Shown: positions 44,641 through 52,940, counted from the stretch's first letter. The stretch is DNA of 64,000 nt from Bacteroidota bacterium (GCA_023417065.1 JAEZGH010000161.1:1-64000); one strand, 5' to 3'. Notes: a model not told the origin generated them from the sequence alone. Program-made: numbers and translations.

Positions 44641-46050
44641 ATGGCAAACAGAGGAAATTTTTCCGGTCGGGTTGGCTTCATCCTAGCCGCGGCGGGTTCC
44701 GCAGTCGGACTGGGAAACATTTGGAGATTCCCCTATCTGGCAGGACAAAACGGCGGTGCCATGTTCGTGATGATATACCTCGCGTGCATCTTCCTGCTAT
44801 GCTACCCTGTTATGGTGGGTGAAGTTTCAATCGGTCGCGCAGCACAACGCGACGCTTTTGGTTCGTACGCAAAATTTGGAGGCGAGAAGTGGGGCTGGCT
44901 CGGATTTATGGGCATCTTCGCCGGTATACTCATCCTTTCATTTTACAACGTGGTGGCTGGCTGGGCGTTTGGATACTTCCTCAACATCACGTTCGGCGAC
45001 CTCCTCAACCACACTGATTTCAGCGCCTTCTTCTCAGGTTTCGTAAACGATATTATTGATTTCTCAAGCTGGGAAGGTTTTTCATATTCCAATCTCGTTT
45101 TTTCCATGGTCTTTATGGGACTGACTGCTTTCATCGTGAGCCAGGGAATACAAAAGGGTATTGAGGCGGCAAACAAAATCATGATGCCATCGCTATATGT
45201 AATCCTCATCGGATTGATCATCTACGGCCTCACACTTCCCAATGCGATAGAGGGTATCAAGTTCTACCTCATCCCGGATTTTGACGAAATCAGTATGGGG
45301 ACAATCTCGGCTGCGCTCAAGCAGGCTTTCTTCTCACTTTCGCTCGGGATGGGTGCCCTGATCACTTACGGCTCTTACCTGGGCAAGGACCAAAAAATCA
45401 GTGGCTCATCTGCAATCATCTCAGCTGCGGATTCCTTCGTAGCCTTCCTTGCCGGATTGATGATTTTTCCTTTAGTATTCTCCCAGTTCATCGACCCGAC
45501 TACACGCGGACCGGAACTTGTTTTTATTGCACTTCCAAAAGTATTTGTCGACATGGGCCCGATCATCGGACGTCTCGTTGGAGGATCGTTCTTCCTGCTT
45601 CTGTGTTTTGCGGCCCTGACATCCACTGTCTCGCTGCTTGAAGTACCAGTAGCCTATTACGTCGATCAAAAGAAATATCCGCGTAAGCCTGTGGTCTGGG
45701 CGCTGGCGCTGTTCATCTTCGTCGCGGGATTACCAAGCATGATGAGCCAGGGAATGATCCCTTCACTAAACAAACTCGTTTTCTATGGCGGGAGGGACTT
45801 CCTCACCTTCATTTCCGATATGAGCGATCTCTTCCTCACTATCGGAGGCTGCCTTATGTGTCTCTTTATCCGGTACCGCTGGAAGCTGTTCAACATGCAC
45901 GCGGAACTCGAGCAAGGTGATCCCGGCTTCAGAAGCCGCTTCGTACGCCGGTACCTCGATTTTACCATTACCTGGGTATGCCCTATCCTTCTCGGGTTGA
46001 TGTCCATCATCATTATCCTGGAGAACTTCTTCGATGTCGTGTTCTTCTAG
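44641..46050 (+). CDS. Sodium-dependent transporter, NSS/SNF family
   Basis: A 469-residue transporter of the LeuT fold family with about 12 helices. The N-terminal signature GRVGFILAAAGSAVGLGNIWRFPYLAGQNGGAMF (about 8-41) has the sodium and substrate site residues of helix 1, with SLGMGALITYGSYL in helix 6 and FAALTSTVSLLEVPVAYYVD in helix 8 also typical. Substrate is probably an amino acid or related amine, but cannot be named. The start is the ATG at 44641, right before the conserved block. It stands alone. Confidence 0.92.
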   Translation: MANRGNFSGRVGFILAAAGSAVGLGNIWRFPYLAGQNGGAMFVMIYLACIFLLCYPVMVGEVSIGRAAQRDAFGSYAKFGGEKWGWLGFMGIFAGILILSFYNVVAGWAFGYFLNITFGDLLNHTDFSAFFSGFVNDIIDFSSWEGFSYSNLVFSMVFMGLTAFIVSQGIQKGIEAANKIMMPSLYVILIGLIIYGLTLPNAIEGIKFYLIPDFDEISMGTISAALKQAFFSLSLGMGALITYGSYLGKDQKISGSSAIISAADSFVAFLAGLMIFPLVFSQFIDPTTRGPELVFIALPKVFVDMGPIIGRLVGGSFFLLLCFAALTSTVSLLEVPVAYYVDQKKYPRKPVVWALALFIFVAGLPSMMSQGMIPSLNKLVFYGGRDFLTFISDMSDLFLTIGGCLMCLFIRYRWKLFNMHAELEQGDPGFRSRFVRRYLDFTITWVCPILLGLMSIIIILENFFDVVFF

Positions 46051-46595
46051 CTGCGGATGATTTCCTGAATAATCCGGCGACTAAATTGTCCGGATTCCAA
46101 TGACCTGGTAACCACTCTTCAGTTCCTGCGCCTGCAGTTTATTAGCCGGCGGTTTTAGAACATAATAGACCAGGATTGGATTTTTATTGAGAAGCCATAA
46201 GTTCAGTTTTCCTTCATCGAGCAGATTCGCTGCCGGTTAACTGGTCCGCGACCACCTTCCCTTATATTATCTCCGAGATTATCTCCGAGCCCAAGGCCAC
46301 CCGAAGTGGTCTCGGAGTAGGCGCGAAAGCATCGCGCTCACCTCGGCATGCCTTTAGGACTAGTTACGGATTATAGATGGGCTGAATTGCCCGGACTGAC
46401 GCCTCCGACCAGAATCACGGAAGTCGACCGGGGCGGGCAAATGGATTAATTATCAGGACGTAGCGCTGGAACAAGCTTGCTGACAATAAAACGGAATTTG
46501 CCGGAGGGAATTATGTAATCCTGATCAAAGATACGTTATTCTGGAGAAACCGGAATCGCTTGGGCAAATCCGATCGGATTCGCATTTCACAGTAA
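46051..46595. pseudogene. Degenerate region with gene remnants and hairpins
   Basis: This 545-base gap has no intact gene. On the minus strand a frame from 46236 to a TAG at 46081 reads 51 protein-like residues (NLWLLNKNPILVYYVLKPP) but has no start codon. On the plus strand a frame from 46464 to a TAA at 46593 reads 43 residues (FAGGNYVILIKDTLFWRN) that follow a stop codon. Both look like the ends of decayed genes; I recognise no family. A 12-bp tandem direct repeat (46266-46289) and two hairpins (46283-46317 and 46321-46337) lie between. Confidence 0.45.
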
Positions 46596-47036
46596 CTACT
46601 TCGCTCCAGCCCCGAACTTCTCCGCAGCTTCTATTTTGATATCTTCCCAGTCGTCAGGATGAGGTGGCGTGCCCTTTTCGAATACCTGAAGCAGCCACGC
46701 AACAAGGTCCTTGTGCATACCAAACTGAATGACCGCTTCCTCACAGAACTTCACTTCGTGATCATCCACAACTTCATCGGCATAAACCATCAGGATCAAA
46801 TCATACAGGAGGTTCATCCGGTCGTTGTGATTGTCGGGAACATTCAGCGTGAACGCTTCATCAGAATCAATCAATTCCTGAACCTGACGATCCTTCAGTC
46901 CATAACGCTTCCCGATCTTGAAGAGGAGCTCGATTTCCTTTTCATGCATATGACCGTCAACTTTCGCCAGCGCCAGCAAATTGCGAATGTGATTCTTCTT
47001 GTACGACAGATACTGATGTTCGAAAAATCCTATCAT
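46596..47036 (-). CDS. TerB-like helical protein
   Basis: A 146-residue, all-helical cytoplasmic protein of the TerB/tellurite-resistance-like fold, with the two-part pattern LALAKVDGHMHEKEIELLFKIGKRYG at 20-45 and DLILMVYADEVVDDHEVKFCEEAVIQFG at about 79-106. The acidic HEKE and DDHE clusters are the family's metal-binding positions. Homologues in Bacteroidota are common and of unknown role; one is sometimes misnamed an excinuclease subunit. It lies 29 bases downstream of the acyl-CoA ligase gene on the same strand. Confidence 0.75.
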   Translation of the reverse strand: MIGFFEHQYLSYKKNHIRNLLALAKVDGHMHEKEIELLFKIGKRYGLKDRQVQELIDSDEAFTLNVPDNHNDRMNLLYDLILMVYADEVVDDHEVKFCEEAVIQFGMHKDLVAWLLQVFEKGTPPHPDDWEDIKIEAAEKFGAGAK

Positions 47037-47065
47037 GAAAACTGATTTAGATAAAGCGCGTTCAA

Positions 47066-48757
47066 TTACGAGCCGGACTCCTCTTCTTTCAAGGCCCTGC
47101 GCAAAATTTTTCCTACGTTGGTTTTCGGTAACTCTTTCCTGAACTCAATGTATTTGGGAATTTTGTAAGCCGTCAGATTTTCATGGAAAAACTTCTTCAA
47201 CTCCTCCTCCGTCAGCGATTCATCTTTCTTAACGATAAACACCTTGATAACCTCGCCTGATTTTTCATGAGAAACGCCTATTGCTGCGGCTTCAAGCACC
47301 TTCGGATGTTCTGCAATGACATTTTCGATTTCATTCGGAAAAACGTTGAAGCCCGAGACCTTGATCATGTCTTTCTTCCGGTCAACGATCTTAAAAAAAC
47401 CATCCTCATCCATCAACCCGATATCACCGGTGCGAAACCATCCACCCGGAAAGAATACACCTTCATTGTCTTTCTCCCAATAGCCACTCATCACCTGTGG
47501 TCCACGCGCGCAGATTTCGCCGACTTCGCCCAGGCCTAACTGATTACCGTGATCGTCGAAAATTGCCACCTCCGTGTTCGGCATGGGCAATCCGATGGTC
47601 CCCATCTTGTGCGTGCCGTCGAGGGGATTGCAACAAAGAACAGGGGACGTCTCGCTGAGTCCGTACCCTTCCACCAGTGGTTTACCCGTTACCTGCTCCC
47701 ACTTTCTTGCAACCGCGTCCTGCACTGCCATCCCCCCACCTACTGCGCCATGCAGCTGACTGAAGTCCAGGTTTTTAAAATCAGGATTATTAAGCAATCC
47801 ATTGAACAGCGTATTTACTCCCGTGACAATGGTGAACTTGTGTTTCCGAAGTTCCTTGACAAAGCCCGGGATATCACGAGGATTCGTGATCAACACGTTC
47901 TTTACGCCCATTGAAAACATCAACAGTCCGTTTACCGAGAGCGCGAAAATGTGATACATCGGAATCGCGGTGATCATAATATCATCGCGTTTCTTGCTGA
48001 TGTACGGCTTGAACCATTGGACGATCATCGAGTTGTGGGCAATGAGGTTTGCATGCGACAACTTCGCCCCCTTCGAAATGCCCGTAGTTCCTCCCGTGTA
48101 TTGCAATACAGCGACATCGTTATGCGTAAGATCGGGCTGGCTGTATGGAAGCCGCGCGCCTTCGCGTAGTACTTTTTTGAAGGGAACTGCTTGCGGAAGA
48201 TTGAATGGTGGCACCATTTTCTTAACCGTCCTCACCACAAAGTTGACCACCATTCCCTTCAGGTCCCCTAATTGATCTCCGAGTTCTGTCAGAATAACAA
48301 AACGGATAGACGTATTTTTGATAATCTTCTCGAGGTTCGCAGCAAAGTTTGCGACAATGACAATAGCTGAAACCCCTGCATCGCGAAATTGATGTTCCAT
48401 TTCCCGAGGCGTGTAGAGTGGATTTGTGTTTACCACAATCAGCCCCGCCCGAAGGGCCCCGATGAAAGCAATCGGGAACTGGAGCAGGTTGGGCATCTGA
48501 ATGGCAATGCGCTCGCCTTTTTTCAGTCCAAGATTCTGAAGGTATGCCGCAAAATTTCTTGATTGTTCATCGACTTGTTTGAAGGTGAGTATGGCGCCCA
48601 TGTTTTCATAGGCGATTTTGTCACCATATTTCTTCATGCCCTGATCAAATAGGTCAAGCAGGGAAGAGTATTCATACAACGGGATCTTTTTATCCACGCC
48701 GGCAGGATATCTATCGAGCCACGGGAATTCATTCTTACGCACTTCACTGTGTTGCAT
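47066..48757 (-). CDS. Long-chain fatty acid-CoA ligase
   Basis: A 563-residue AMP-forming ligase that activates fatty acids to acyl-CoA via an acyl-adenylate. The AMP-binding motif is QYTGGTTGISKGAKLSH (about 214), followed by LVEGYGLSETSPV (about 358), GWFRTGDIG (about 437) and KDMIKVSGFNVFPNEIE (about 455). The C-terminal subdomain carries the catalytic lysine in LPKTNVGKILRRALK. I use the ATG at 48757 rather than the TTG at 48763. It probably shares a transcript with the TerB-like gene. Confidence 0.94.
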   Translation of the reverse strand: MQHSEVRKNEFPWLDRYPAGVDKKIPLYEYSSLLDLFDQGMKKYGDKIAYENMGAILTFKQVDEQSRNFAAYLQNLGLKKGERIAIQMPNLLQFPIAFIGALRAGLIVVNTNPLYTPREMEHQFRDAGVSAIVIVANFAANLEKIIKNTSIRFVILTELGDQLGDLKGMVVNFVVRTVKKMVPPFNLPQAVPFKKVLREGARLPYSQPDLTHNDVAVLQYTGGTTGISKGAKLSHANLIAHNSMIVQWFKPYISKKRDDIMITAIPMYHIFALSVNGLLMFSMGVKNVLITNPRDIPGFVKELRKHKFTIVTGVNTLFNGLLNNPDFKNLDFSQLHGAVGGGMAVQDAVARKWEQVTGKPLVEGYGLSETSPVLCCNPLDGTHKMGTIGLPMPNTEVAIFDDHGNQLGLGEVGEICARGPQVMSGYWEKDNEGVFFPGGWFRTGDIGLMDEDGFFKIVDRKKDMIKVSGFNVFPNEIENVIAEHPKVLEAAAIGVSHEKSGEVIKVFIVKKDESLTEEELKKFFHENLTAYKIPKYIEFRKELPKTNVGKILRRALKEEESGS

Positions 48758-48815
48758 CCCCAAAGCAAACGATTGTTATTGACCAAATCAATAGGGTAAG
48801 GGAAAAAAGGGACGC

Positions 48816-48859
48816 AAAAAAGCCCATCCTTCCCGGCCATCTACCAGGAAACGATGGGC
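48816..48859 (-). terminator. Terminator downstream of the tRNA-like array
   Basis: Arms gcccatc (48822-48828) and gatgggc (48853-48859) pair, with cttcc/ggaa inside. On the minus strand a T run of six follows (48816-48821). It sits 36 bases after the last tRNA-like element and 58 bases before the acyl-CoA ligase start, so it can end a transcript from the array. Confidence 0.75.
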
Positions 48860-48895
48860 AGCTCTGAATAACTCATTAACCTAAACTGAGCTAGC

Positions 48896-49007
48896 TGTAA
48901 GAGAAGGAATCGAACCTTCACCGGAGTCAGGAAAGGTTTGTGATAATCTGATCCGGGAGTGGATAATTATCAAACAACCTCGCTCACTCACCGTCACCGC
49001 ACTTACA
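48896..49007 (-). ncRNA. tRNA-like element, copy 1 (divergent)
   Basis: A 112-base minus-strand element. Acceptor-like ends TGTAAG/CTTACA pair at 6 positions and a T-arm GAAGG-TTCGATT-CCTTC of 5 bp with a 7-base loop is perfect. The middle part differs from copies 2 and 3: TGATAAT/ATTATCA and GGTT/AACC form a long inner stem in place of a cloverleaf anticodon arm. The discriminator base is G and no CCA is encoded. It is the last unit before the terminator. The decoding capacity is doubtful. Confidence 0.6.
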
Positions 49008-49089
49008 CTTTGATTTCTGATTTCTGGTTTCAAACTCCTGATTGCCTTTTCAATCGGGAATTGGAAGCTGGAATCAGAAATTATTTCGC

Positions 49090-49208
49090 TGTAGGGGAAG
49101 GCTTCGAACCTTCACGGAGCAGTTAGGTCGCCCAAAAAGGCTGGACTTTATCCTGTAATCTCCACCCCCGAGACCGGAGGGCTTGTCTGCCAGTTTCAAC
49201 ACCCTACA
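49090..49208 (-). ncRNA. tRNA-like element, copy 2 (Leu-like D loop)
   Basis: A 119-base minus-strand element. Acceptor arms TGTAGGG and CCCTACA pair perfectly over 7 bp, and the T-arm GAAGG-TTCGAAG-CCTTC is canonical. The D region contains AACTGGCAGACA, identical to bacterial tRNA-Leu D loops. The anticodon position is a 6-bp hairpin capped by only GTCT, without the U33 of a normal loop. A long variable region (GGAG...CTCC stem enclosing GTC-GCC-loop-GGC-GAC pairs) precedes the T-arm. No CCA is encoded, as is common in Bacteroidota. It is tRNA-shaped but probably not a decoding tRNA. Confidence 0.7.
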
Positions 49209-49260
49209 AGTTGATTTCTTGTTCCTGATTTCTGATTGGTGTCAATCAGAAATTCATTGC

Positions 49261-49415
49261 TGTAGGGGAAGGCTTCGAACCTCCACGGAGCAGTTAGACA
49301 CTGTCCTGATCCGGAATCTGGTTGTAGCCATTTTTCGGATCAGGTGTTAGTGTTTTATCCCGTTACCTCCACCCCCGAGACCGGAGGGCTTGTCTGCCAG
49401 TTTCAACACCCTACA
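49261..49415 (-). ncRNA. tRNA-like element, copy 3 with long extra arm
   Basis: A 155-base minus-strand element, nearly identical to copy 2 in acceptor stem, Leu-like D region, tetraloop-capped anticodon hairpin and T loop. The T stem has a G-U pair where copy 2 has A-U, a compensated change. The variable region is about 36 bases longer: ACACT/AGTGT and CCTGATCC/GGATCAGG form a new two-part helix, while the flanking ggataaa and ctaactgctcc are kept. Paired changes show that structure is under selection. It is the promoter-proximal unit. Confidence 0.7.
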
Positions 49416-49569
49416 AGTTGATTTCTTGTTCCTGATTTCTTATTTCCTGATTGGCGTCAATCAGAATTCGGAATCTGGAATCAGAAATTGCTTTCAATAT
49501 GTAAAAGAACGCCGGAAGTGCTGTTTGCTGCCTTAGAAGACCGGTTATCAGTTGCTTCCGTTGTAAATT
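49416..49569 (-). ncRNA. Leader of the tRNA-like array transcript
   Basis: From the likely start near 49569 to copy 3. It holds an inverted repeat, ctgattgacgccaatcag on the minus strand (about 49451-49470), and the same TTTCTGATT-type sequence as the spacers between copies (49013-49089 and 49209-49260). The spacers form similar small hairpins such as tctgattggtgtcaatcaga at 49231-49250 and could be processing sites. Confidence 0.4.
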
Positions 49570-49575
49570 CTTTAA

Positions 49576-49607
49576 CAAAGTAACACCAAACCCGAACCAC
49601 AAAACAA
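49576..49607 (-). promoter_or_regulatory. Probable promoter of the tRNA-like array
   Basis: On the minus strand TTG (49607-49605), a 21-base spacer and TTACTTTG (49583-49576) match the Bacteroidota promoter with one change in the -7 box. Transcription would run into the three tRNA-like elements. Confidence 0.5.
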
Positions 49608-49682
49608 TAAAAGCTGGAATATTTGTATATTTTTTAATCAGATTTCATATTTTTGAATATTACTTAAAATACAAATTTTCGT

Positions 49683-50147
49683 ATGGCTGAAAATTTCAAA
49701 ATTGACAATGTGGACCTGAAGATTCTTGAGATTTTGATGCAGGACGCCAAAAAACCTTATACGGAAGTAGCCAAAAAGGCTTTCGTTTCAGGTGGGACGG
49801 TGCACGTGCGCATGAACAAATTAGAAGAAGCAGGGGTAGTAGAGAAAACGACCTTAAAGGTCAATTACGCCAAATTAGGCTACGACATCACGGCGTTTAT
49901 CGGTATCTTTCTTGAAAAAAGTGCCCTATATGACCAGGTAATGGCTAAACTCAAGGCCATCCCCGAAATCACTAACATCCACTACACAACCGGCAACTAC
50001 TCCATGTTCGTGAAAATTCACTGCAAAGACACGCAGCACCTTAAACTCGTCCTTCATGATAAAATCCAGCAGGTGGAAGGTATTGAGCGCACCGAAACGA
50101 TGATAAGCCTTGAGGAAAGCCTCGACCGGAGCCTGAATCTCACCTGA
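49683..50147 (+). CDS. Lrp/AsnC family transcriptional regulator
   Basis: A 154-residue regulator with an N-terminal helix-turn-helix (residues 8-60: NVDLKILEILMQDAKKPYTEVAKKAFVSGGTVHVRMNKLEEAGV) and a C-terminal RAM/AsnC ligand domain (about 66-145). Lrp-type proteins form octamers and respond to amino acids. It is divergent from the tRNA-like array and sits 119 bases upstream of sufB, so it could control either side, but the sequence does not say. Its promoter is AT-rich and not clearly of the TAnnTTTG type. Confidence 0.93.
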   Translation: MAENFKIDNVDLKILEILMQDAKKPYTEVAKKAFVSGGTVHVRMNKLEEAGVVEKTTLKVNYAKLGYDITAFIGIFLEKSALYDQVMAKLKAIPEITNIHYTTGNYSMFVKIHCKDTQHLKLVLHDKIQQVEGIERTETMISLEESLDRSLNLT

Positions 50148-50227
50148 TTACCTTAGCCATCACCATTTTAGCAAAACTTCTTGGAGTAATTAAGGGCCAA
50201 AAGAACCTTATAATGCCATTTTTGTTA

Positions 50228-50235
50228 TACTTTTG
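50228..50235 (+). promoter_or_regulatory. Likely -7 element of the suf operon promoter
   Basis: TACTTTTG at 50228-50235 matches TAnnTTTG exactly, 31 bases before the sufB start. No TTG is at the expected -33 position, which may mean activator dependence. Confidence 0.5.
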
Positions 50236-50266
50236 TATTGTTTAAAATCAGTCTAAATAGGCAAAA

Positions 50267-51712
50267 ATGAGTAAAGACAACCAGGTACTGGAAGAATTAA
50301 CCTCACGGGAGTATGAGCACGGCTGGACGACCAATATTGAAACGGAGTCCGCTCCAAAAGGGCTGAATGAAGACATCATCAAGTTTATTTCTGCCAAAAA
50401 AGCAGAACCGGAATGGCTCCTGGAGTACCGGTTGAAAGCTTATCGCCAGTGGACGAAGATGACGGAGCCCAGATGGCCGAACGTCTCCTACCCTCCTATT
50501 AATTATCAGGACATAATATATTATTCGGCACCTGTTCAAAAGGCAAAACCGAAGTCGCTTGACGATGTCGATCCTGAACTGATCAAAACATTCGAGAAAC
50601 TTGGTATTTCACTTACCGAGCAAAAGCGCCTGACCGGCATCGCCGTCGACGCCGTGATTGACAGCGTATCAGTGGCCACTACCTTTAAGGAAACGCTCGG
50701 CGAACTAGGCATCATATTCTGCTCTTTCAGCGAAGCCGTTCGCGAACACCCCGATCTCGTGCGCAAGTATATGGGCTCGGTAGTTCCCGTCAGCGATAAC
50801 TACTTCGCCGCCCTGAACAGTGCCGTATTTACTGACGGATCGTTCTGCTATATCCCTAAGGGCGTGCGTTGTCCCATGGAGCTGTCTACGTACTTCCGTA
50901 TCAACGCCGCGAACACCGGCCAGTTCGAGCGTACACTCATCGTCGCCGATGAAGGGTCGTATGTCAGCTACCTCGAAGGATGTACCGCTCCAATGCGCGA
51001 TGAAAATCAGCTGCACGCAGCGGTGGTAGAGATCTATGCCATGAAGGACGCACACGTGAAGTACTCGACAGTACAGAACTGGTATCCCGGTGACAAAGAT
51101 GGCAAAGGAGGTATTTACAACTTCGTAACGAAACGCGGATTGTGCGCCGGAGAACGTTCGAAAATCTCCTGGACTCAGGTGGAAACCGGCTCGGCAATTA
51201 CATGGAAATATCCGTCGTGTATTCTGAAGGGCGATTATTCCAGCGGCGAGTTCTACTCAGTAGCCGTAACAAATAATCATCAGCAGGCCGACACCGGTAC
51301 GAAGATGATTCATATCGGCAAGCACACGAAATCGCGCATCGTTTCGAAAGGTATTTCCGCGGGATACTCACAGAACAGCTACCGCGGACAAGTTCATATT
51401 ATGAAACGTGCCGAGGGTGCTAGAAACTTTTCACAATGTGATTCATTGTTGATGGGCGACAAATGCGGCGCCCATACGTTCCCATATATCGACGTTGAAA
51501 ACAACACCGCCAAAATCGAACACGAGGCCACAACCTCGAAGATCGGCGAAGATCAAATCTTTTACTGTCTCCAGCGCGGCATCGACGAAGAATCTGCCGT
51601 TGCCCTGATCGTCAACGGCTACGCGAAGGAAGTTCTCAACCAGCTCCCGATGGAATTCGCTGTCGAAGCCCAGAAACTTCTCGCGCTGACACTCGAAGGG
51701 TCAGTCGGGTAA
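50267..51712 (+). CDS. sufB: Fe-S cluster assembly scaffold SufB
   Basis: A 481-residue SufB, the scaffold subunit of the SufBCD complex that builds 4Fe-4S clusters. Conserved parts are SEAVREHPDLVRKYMGSVVP (about 152), FCYIPKGVRCPMELSTYFRIN (about 192) and VTKRGLCAGERSKISWTQVETGSAITWKYPS (about 286). The C-terminal SQCDSLLMGDKCGAHTFPYI carries the functional cysteine and KIEHEA contains the conserved Glu-His. It is the first suf gene. SufC follows only after 460 bases that contain an inserted pseudogene. Confidence 0.96.
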   Translation: MSKDNQVLEELTSREYEHGWTTNIETESAPKGLNEDIIKFISAKKAEPEWLLEYRLKAYRQWTKMTEPRWPNVSYPPINYQDIIYYSAPVQKAKPKSLDDVDPELIKTFEKLGISLTEQKRLTGIAVDAVIDSVSVATTFKETLGELGIIFCSFSEAVREHPDLVRKYMGSVVPVSDNYFAALNSAVFTDGSFCYIPKGVRCPMELSTYFRINAANTGQFERTLIVADEGSYVSYLEGCTAPMRDENQLHAAVVEIYAMKDAHVKYSTVQNWYPGDKDGKGGIYNFVTKRGLCAGERSKISWTQVETGSAITWKYPSCILKGDYSSGEFYSVAVTNNHQQADTGTKMIHIGKHTKSRIVSKGISAGYSQNSYRGQVHIMKRAEGARNFSQCDSLLMGDKCGAHTFPYIDVENNTAKIEHEATTSKIGEDQIFYCLQRGIDEESAVALIVNGYAKEVLNQLPMEFAVEAQKLLALTLEGSVG

Positions 51713-51720
51713 ACCCGCAA

Positions 51721-51788
51721 GGTTCAAGTTTCAAGGCTCAAGTTTCAAGGAACTGCGCTGAAGCTGAAGGTTCAAGTTTCAGGTTTCA
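51721..51788. repeat. TTCAAG-type repeats, left flank of the inserted gene
   Basis: The sequence has four copies of TTCAAGTTTCA-like units (ggttcaagtttcaagg, gctcaagtttcaagg and so on). The right flank at 52136-52170 has the complement (CTTGAA units), so the two tracts form inverted repeats around the pseudogene. Confidence 0.6.
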
Positions 51789-51851
51789 TGGAATGGGGTC
51801 TGAGACATTAAGGGTTTGGGATGAATGAGTCGCTAATCGTCGAGGGAACAA

Positions 51852-52141
51852 GACAATGTCGCCGAGGAATATGAGCACGATGGTCGCCAGGAATTTGTTC
51901 ACTTCCTGTCGTATTCGAAATCTTCGGCTGGTGAAGTCTGGTCGAAACTCTATCGGGCGTTTGACCGGGATCATATCACTGTCGGAGATATCGAAGCAAG
52001 GAAAAGCGACCTTGAAGAGATAAGGAGATAAGTAGAATGCTAAGTGGACTTATAACTTATTACAAAGGAACATCAGTACGCGGACTTAGATACAAGGCAT
52101 CAGATCATCCACATCACGATGATGCTACGAAGCAGCCTTGA
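51852..52141 (+). pseudogene. Four-helix-bundle (23S rRNA IVS-type) protein, truncated and frameshifted
   Basis: The coding trace DNVAEEYEHDGRQEFVHFLSYSK... continues through AGEVWSKLYRAFDR to DLEEI and, in another frame, SRMLSGLITYYKGTSVRGLRYK. Together they match the four-helix-bundle family found in 23S rRNA intervening sequences and scattered loci. The N-terminal half is missing. The frame breaks at an exact 8-bp tandem duplication gagataag-gagataag (52017-52032); removing one copy restores the reading frame. It sits between sufB and sufC, flanked by inverted TTCAAG repeats, and may be the remnant of a small mobile unit. Confidence 0.78.
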
Positions 52142-52170
52142 ACCTTGAATTTGAAACTTGAAACTTGAAA
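52136..52170. repeat. CTTGAA-type repeats, right flank of the inserted gene
   Basis: The tract ccttgaaccttgaatttgaa and following cttgaaacttgaaa units are the reverse complement of the left tract. It ends 3 bases before the sufC start and overlaps the end of the pseudogene. Confidence 0.6.
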
Positions 52171-52172
52171 TA

Positions 52173-52928
52173 ATGCTAAGCATACGAAATCTACAAGCGA
52201 AAATTGACGACAAACAGATTCTGAATGGAATCAATCTGGAAGTGAAAGCGGGCGAAGTGCATGCGATTATGGGACCCAATGGTTCGGGTAAGAGTACGCT
52301 GGCTTCGGTGCTTGCTGGCCGCGAAGAGTATGAAGTACTCGGTGGCGAGGTTGATTTTTTGGGCAAGAACCTTTTGGAAATGGCTCCGGAAGAACGCGCA
52401 CGCGAAGGTGTCTTCCTGGCATTTCAGTATCCGGTGGAAATTCCAGGCGTCAGCACCATCAACTTCATGAAAACAGCGGTAAACCAGATTCGCGAAGCCC
52501 GTGGTCAGCAAACACTTGACGCGGTGTCGTTTCTCTCGCTGATGAAAGAAAAGATGAAGCTTGTGGAGATCGATCAATCCCTGCTCAACCGCGCGTTGAA
52601 CGAAGGCTTCTCCGGCGGTGAGAAAAAACGCAATGAGATCTTTCAAATGGCCATGCTCGAACCCAAGCTGGCGATCCTCGATGAAACAGATTCCGGTCTG
52701 GACATTGATGCACTGAAAGTGGTTTCAAATGGTGTGAACAAGTTACGCAATAAGTCGAATGCCGTTATTGTAGTTACTCACTACCAACGCCTTCTTGACT
52801 ATATCGTGCCTGACTACGTTCACGTCCTTTATAAAGGAAGAATTGTGAAATCCGGTACCAAGGAACTGGCACTGGAGCTTGAAGCAAAAGGTTATGATTG
52901 GGTGAAAGACCTCGCGGCCACGGTTTAA
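52173..52928 (+). CDS. sufC: Fe-S assembly ATPase SufC
   Basis: A 251-residue ABC ATPase of the SufBCD complex. Walker A GPNGSGKST is at about 33-41, the signature FSGGEKKRNEIFQMA near 148 and Walker B LAILDETDSGLD at about 168-179; the SufC-specific Q-loop and the D-loop are intact. I use the ATG at 52173 (MLSIRNLQ), since the frame extends upstream through the repeat tract. It is 12 bases upstream of sufD. Transcription from the sufB promoter must pass the inserted remnant. Confidence 0.96.
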   Translation: MLSIRNLQAKIDDKQILNGINLEVKAGEVHAIMGPNGSGKSTLASVLAGREEYEVLGGEVDFLGKNLLEMAPEERAREGVFLAFQYPVEIPGVSTINFMKTAVNQIREARGQQTLDAVSFLSLMKEKMKLVEIDQSLLNRALNEGFSGGEKKRNEIFQMAMLEPKLAILDETDSGLDIDALKVVSNGVNKLRNKSNAVIVVTHYQRLLDYIVPDYVHVLYKGRIVKSGTKELALELEAKGYDWVKDLAATV

Positions 52929-52940
52929 TCAGGAGAAGAA

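Noticed and set aside
48896..49415. tRNA-like array read as tmRNA or ordinary tRNA-Leu genes
   Set aside because: Each unit has its own local acceptor stem, so it is not tmRNA. The anticodon loop of copies 2 and 3 is a tetraloop, so an ordinary tRNA is unlikely. I kept a cautious tRNA-like call.
51721..51788. TTCAAG repeats as a CRISPR array
   Set aside because: Units are 10-17 bases with no spacers of constant length, so they are not a CRISPR array.
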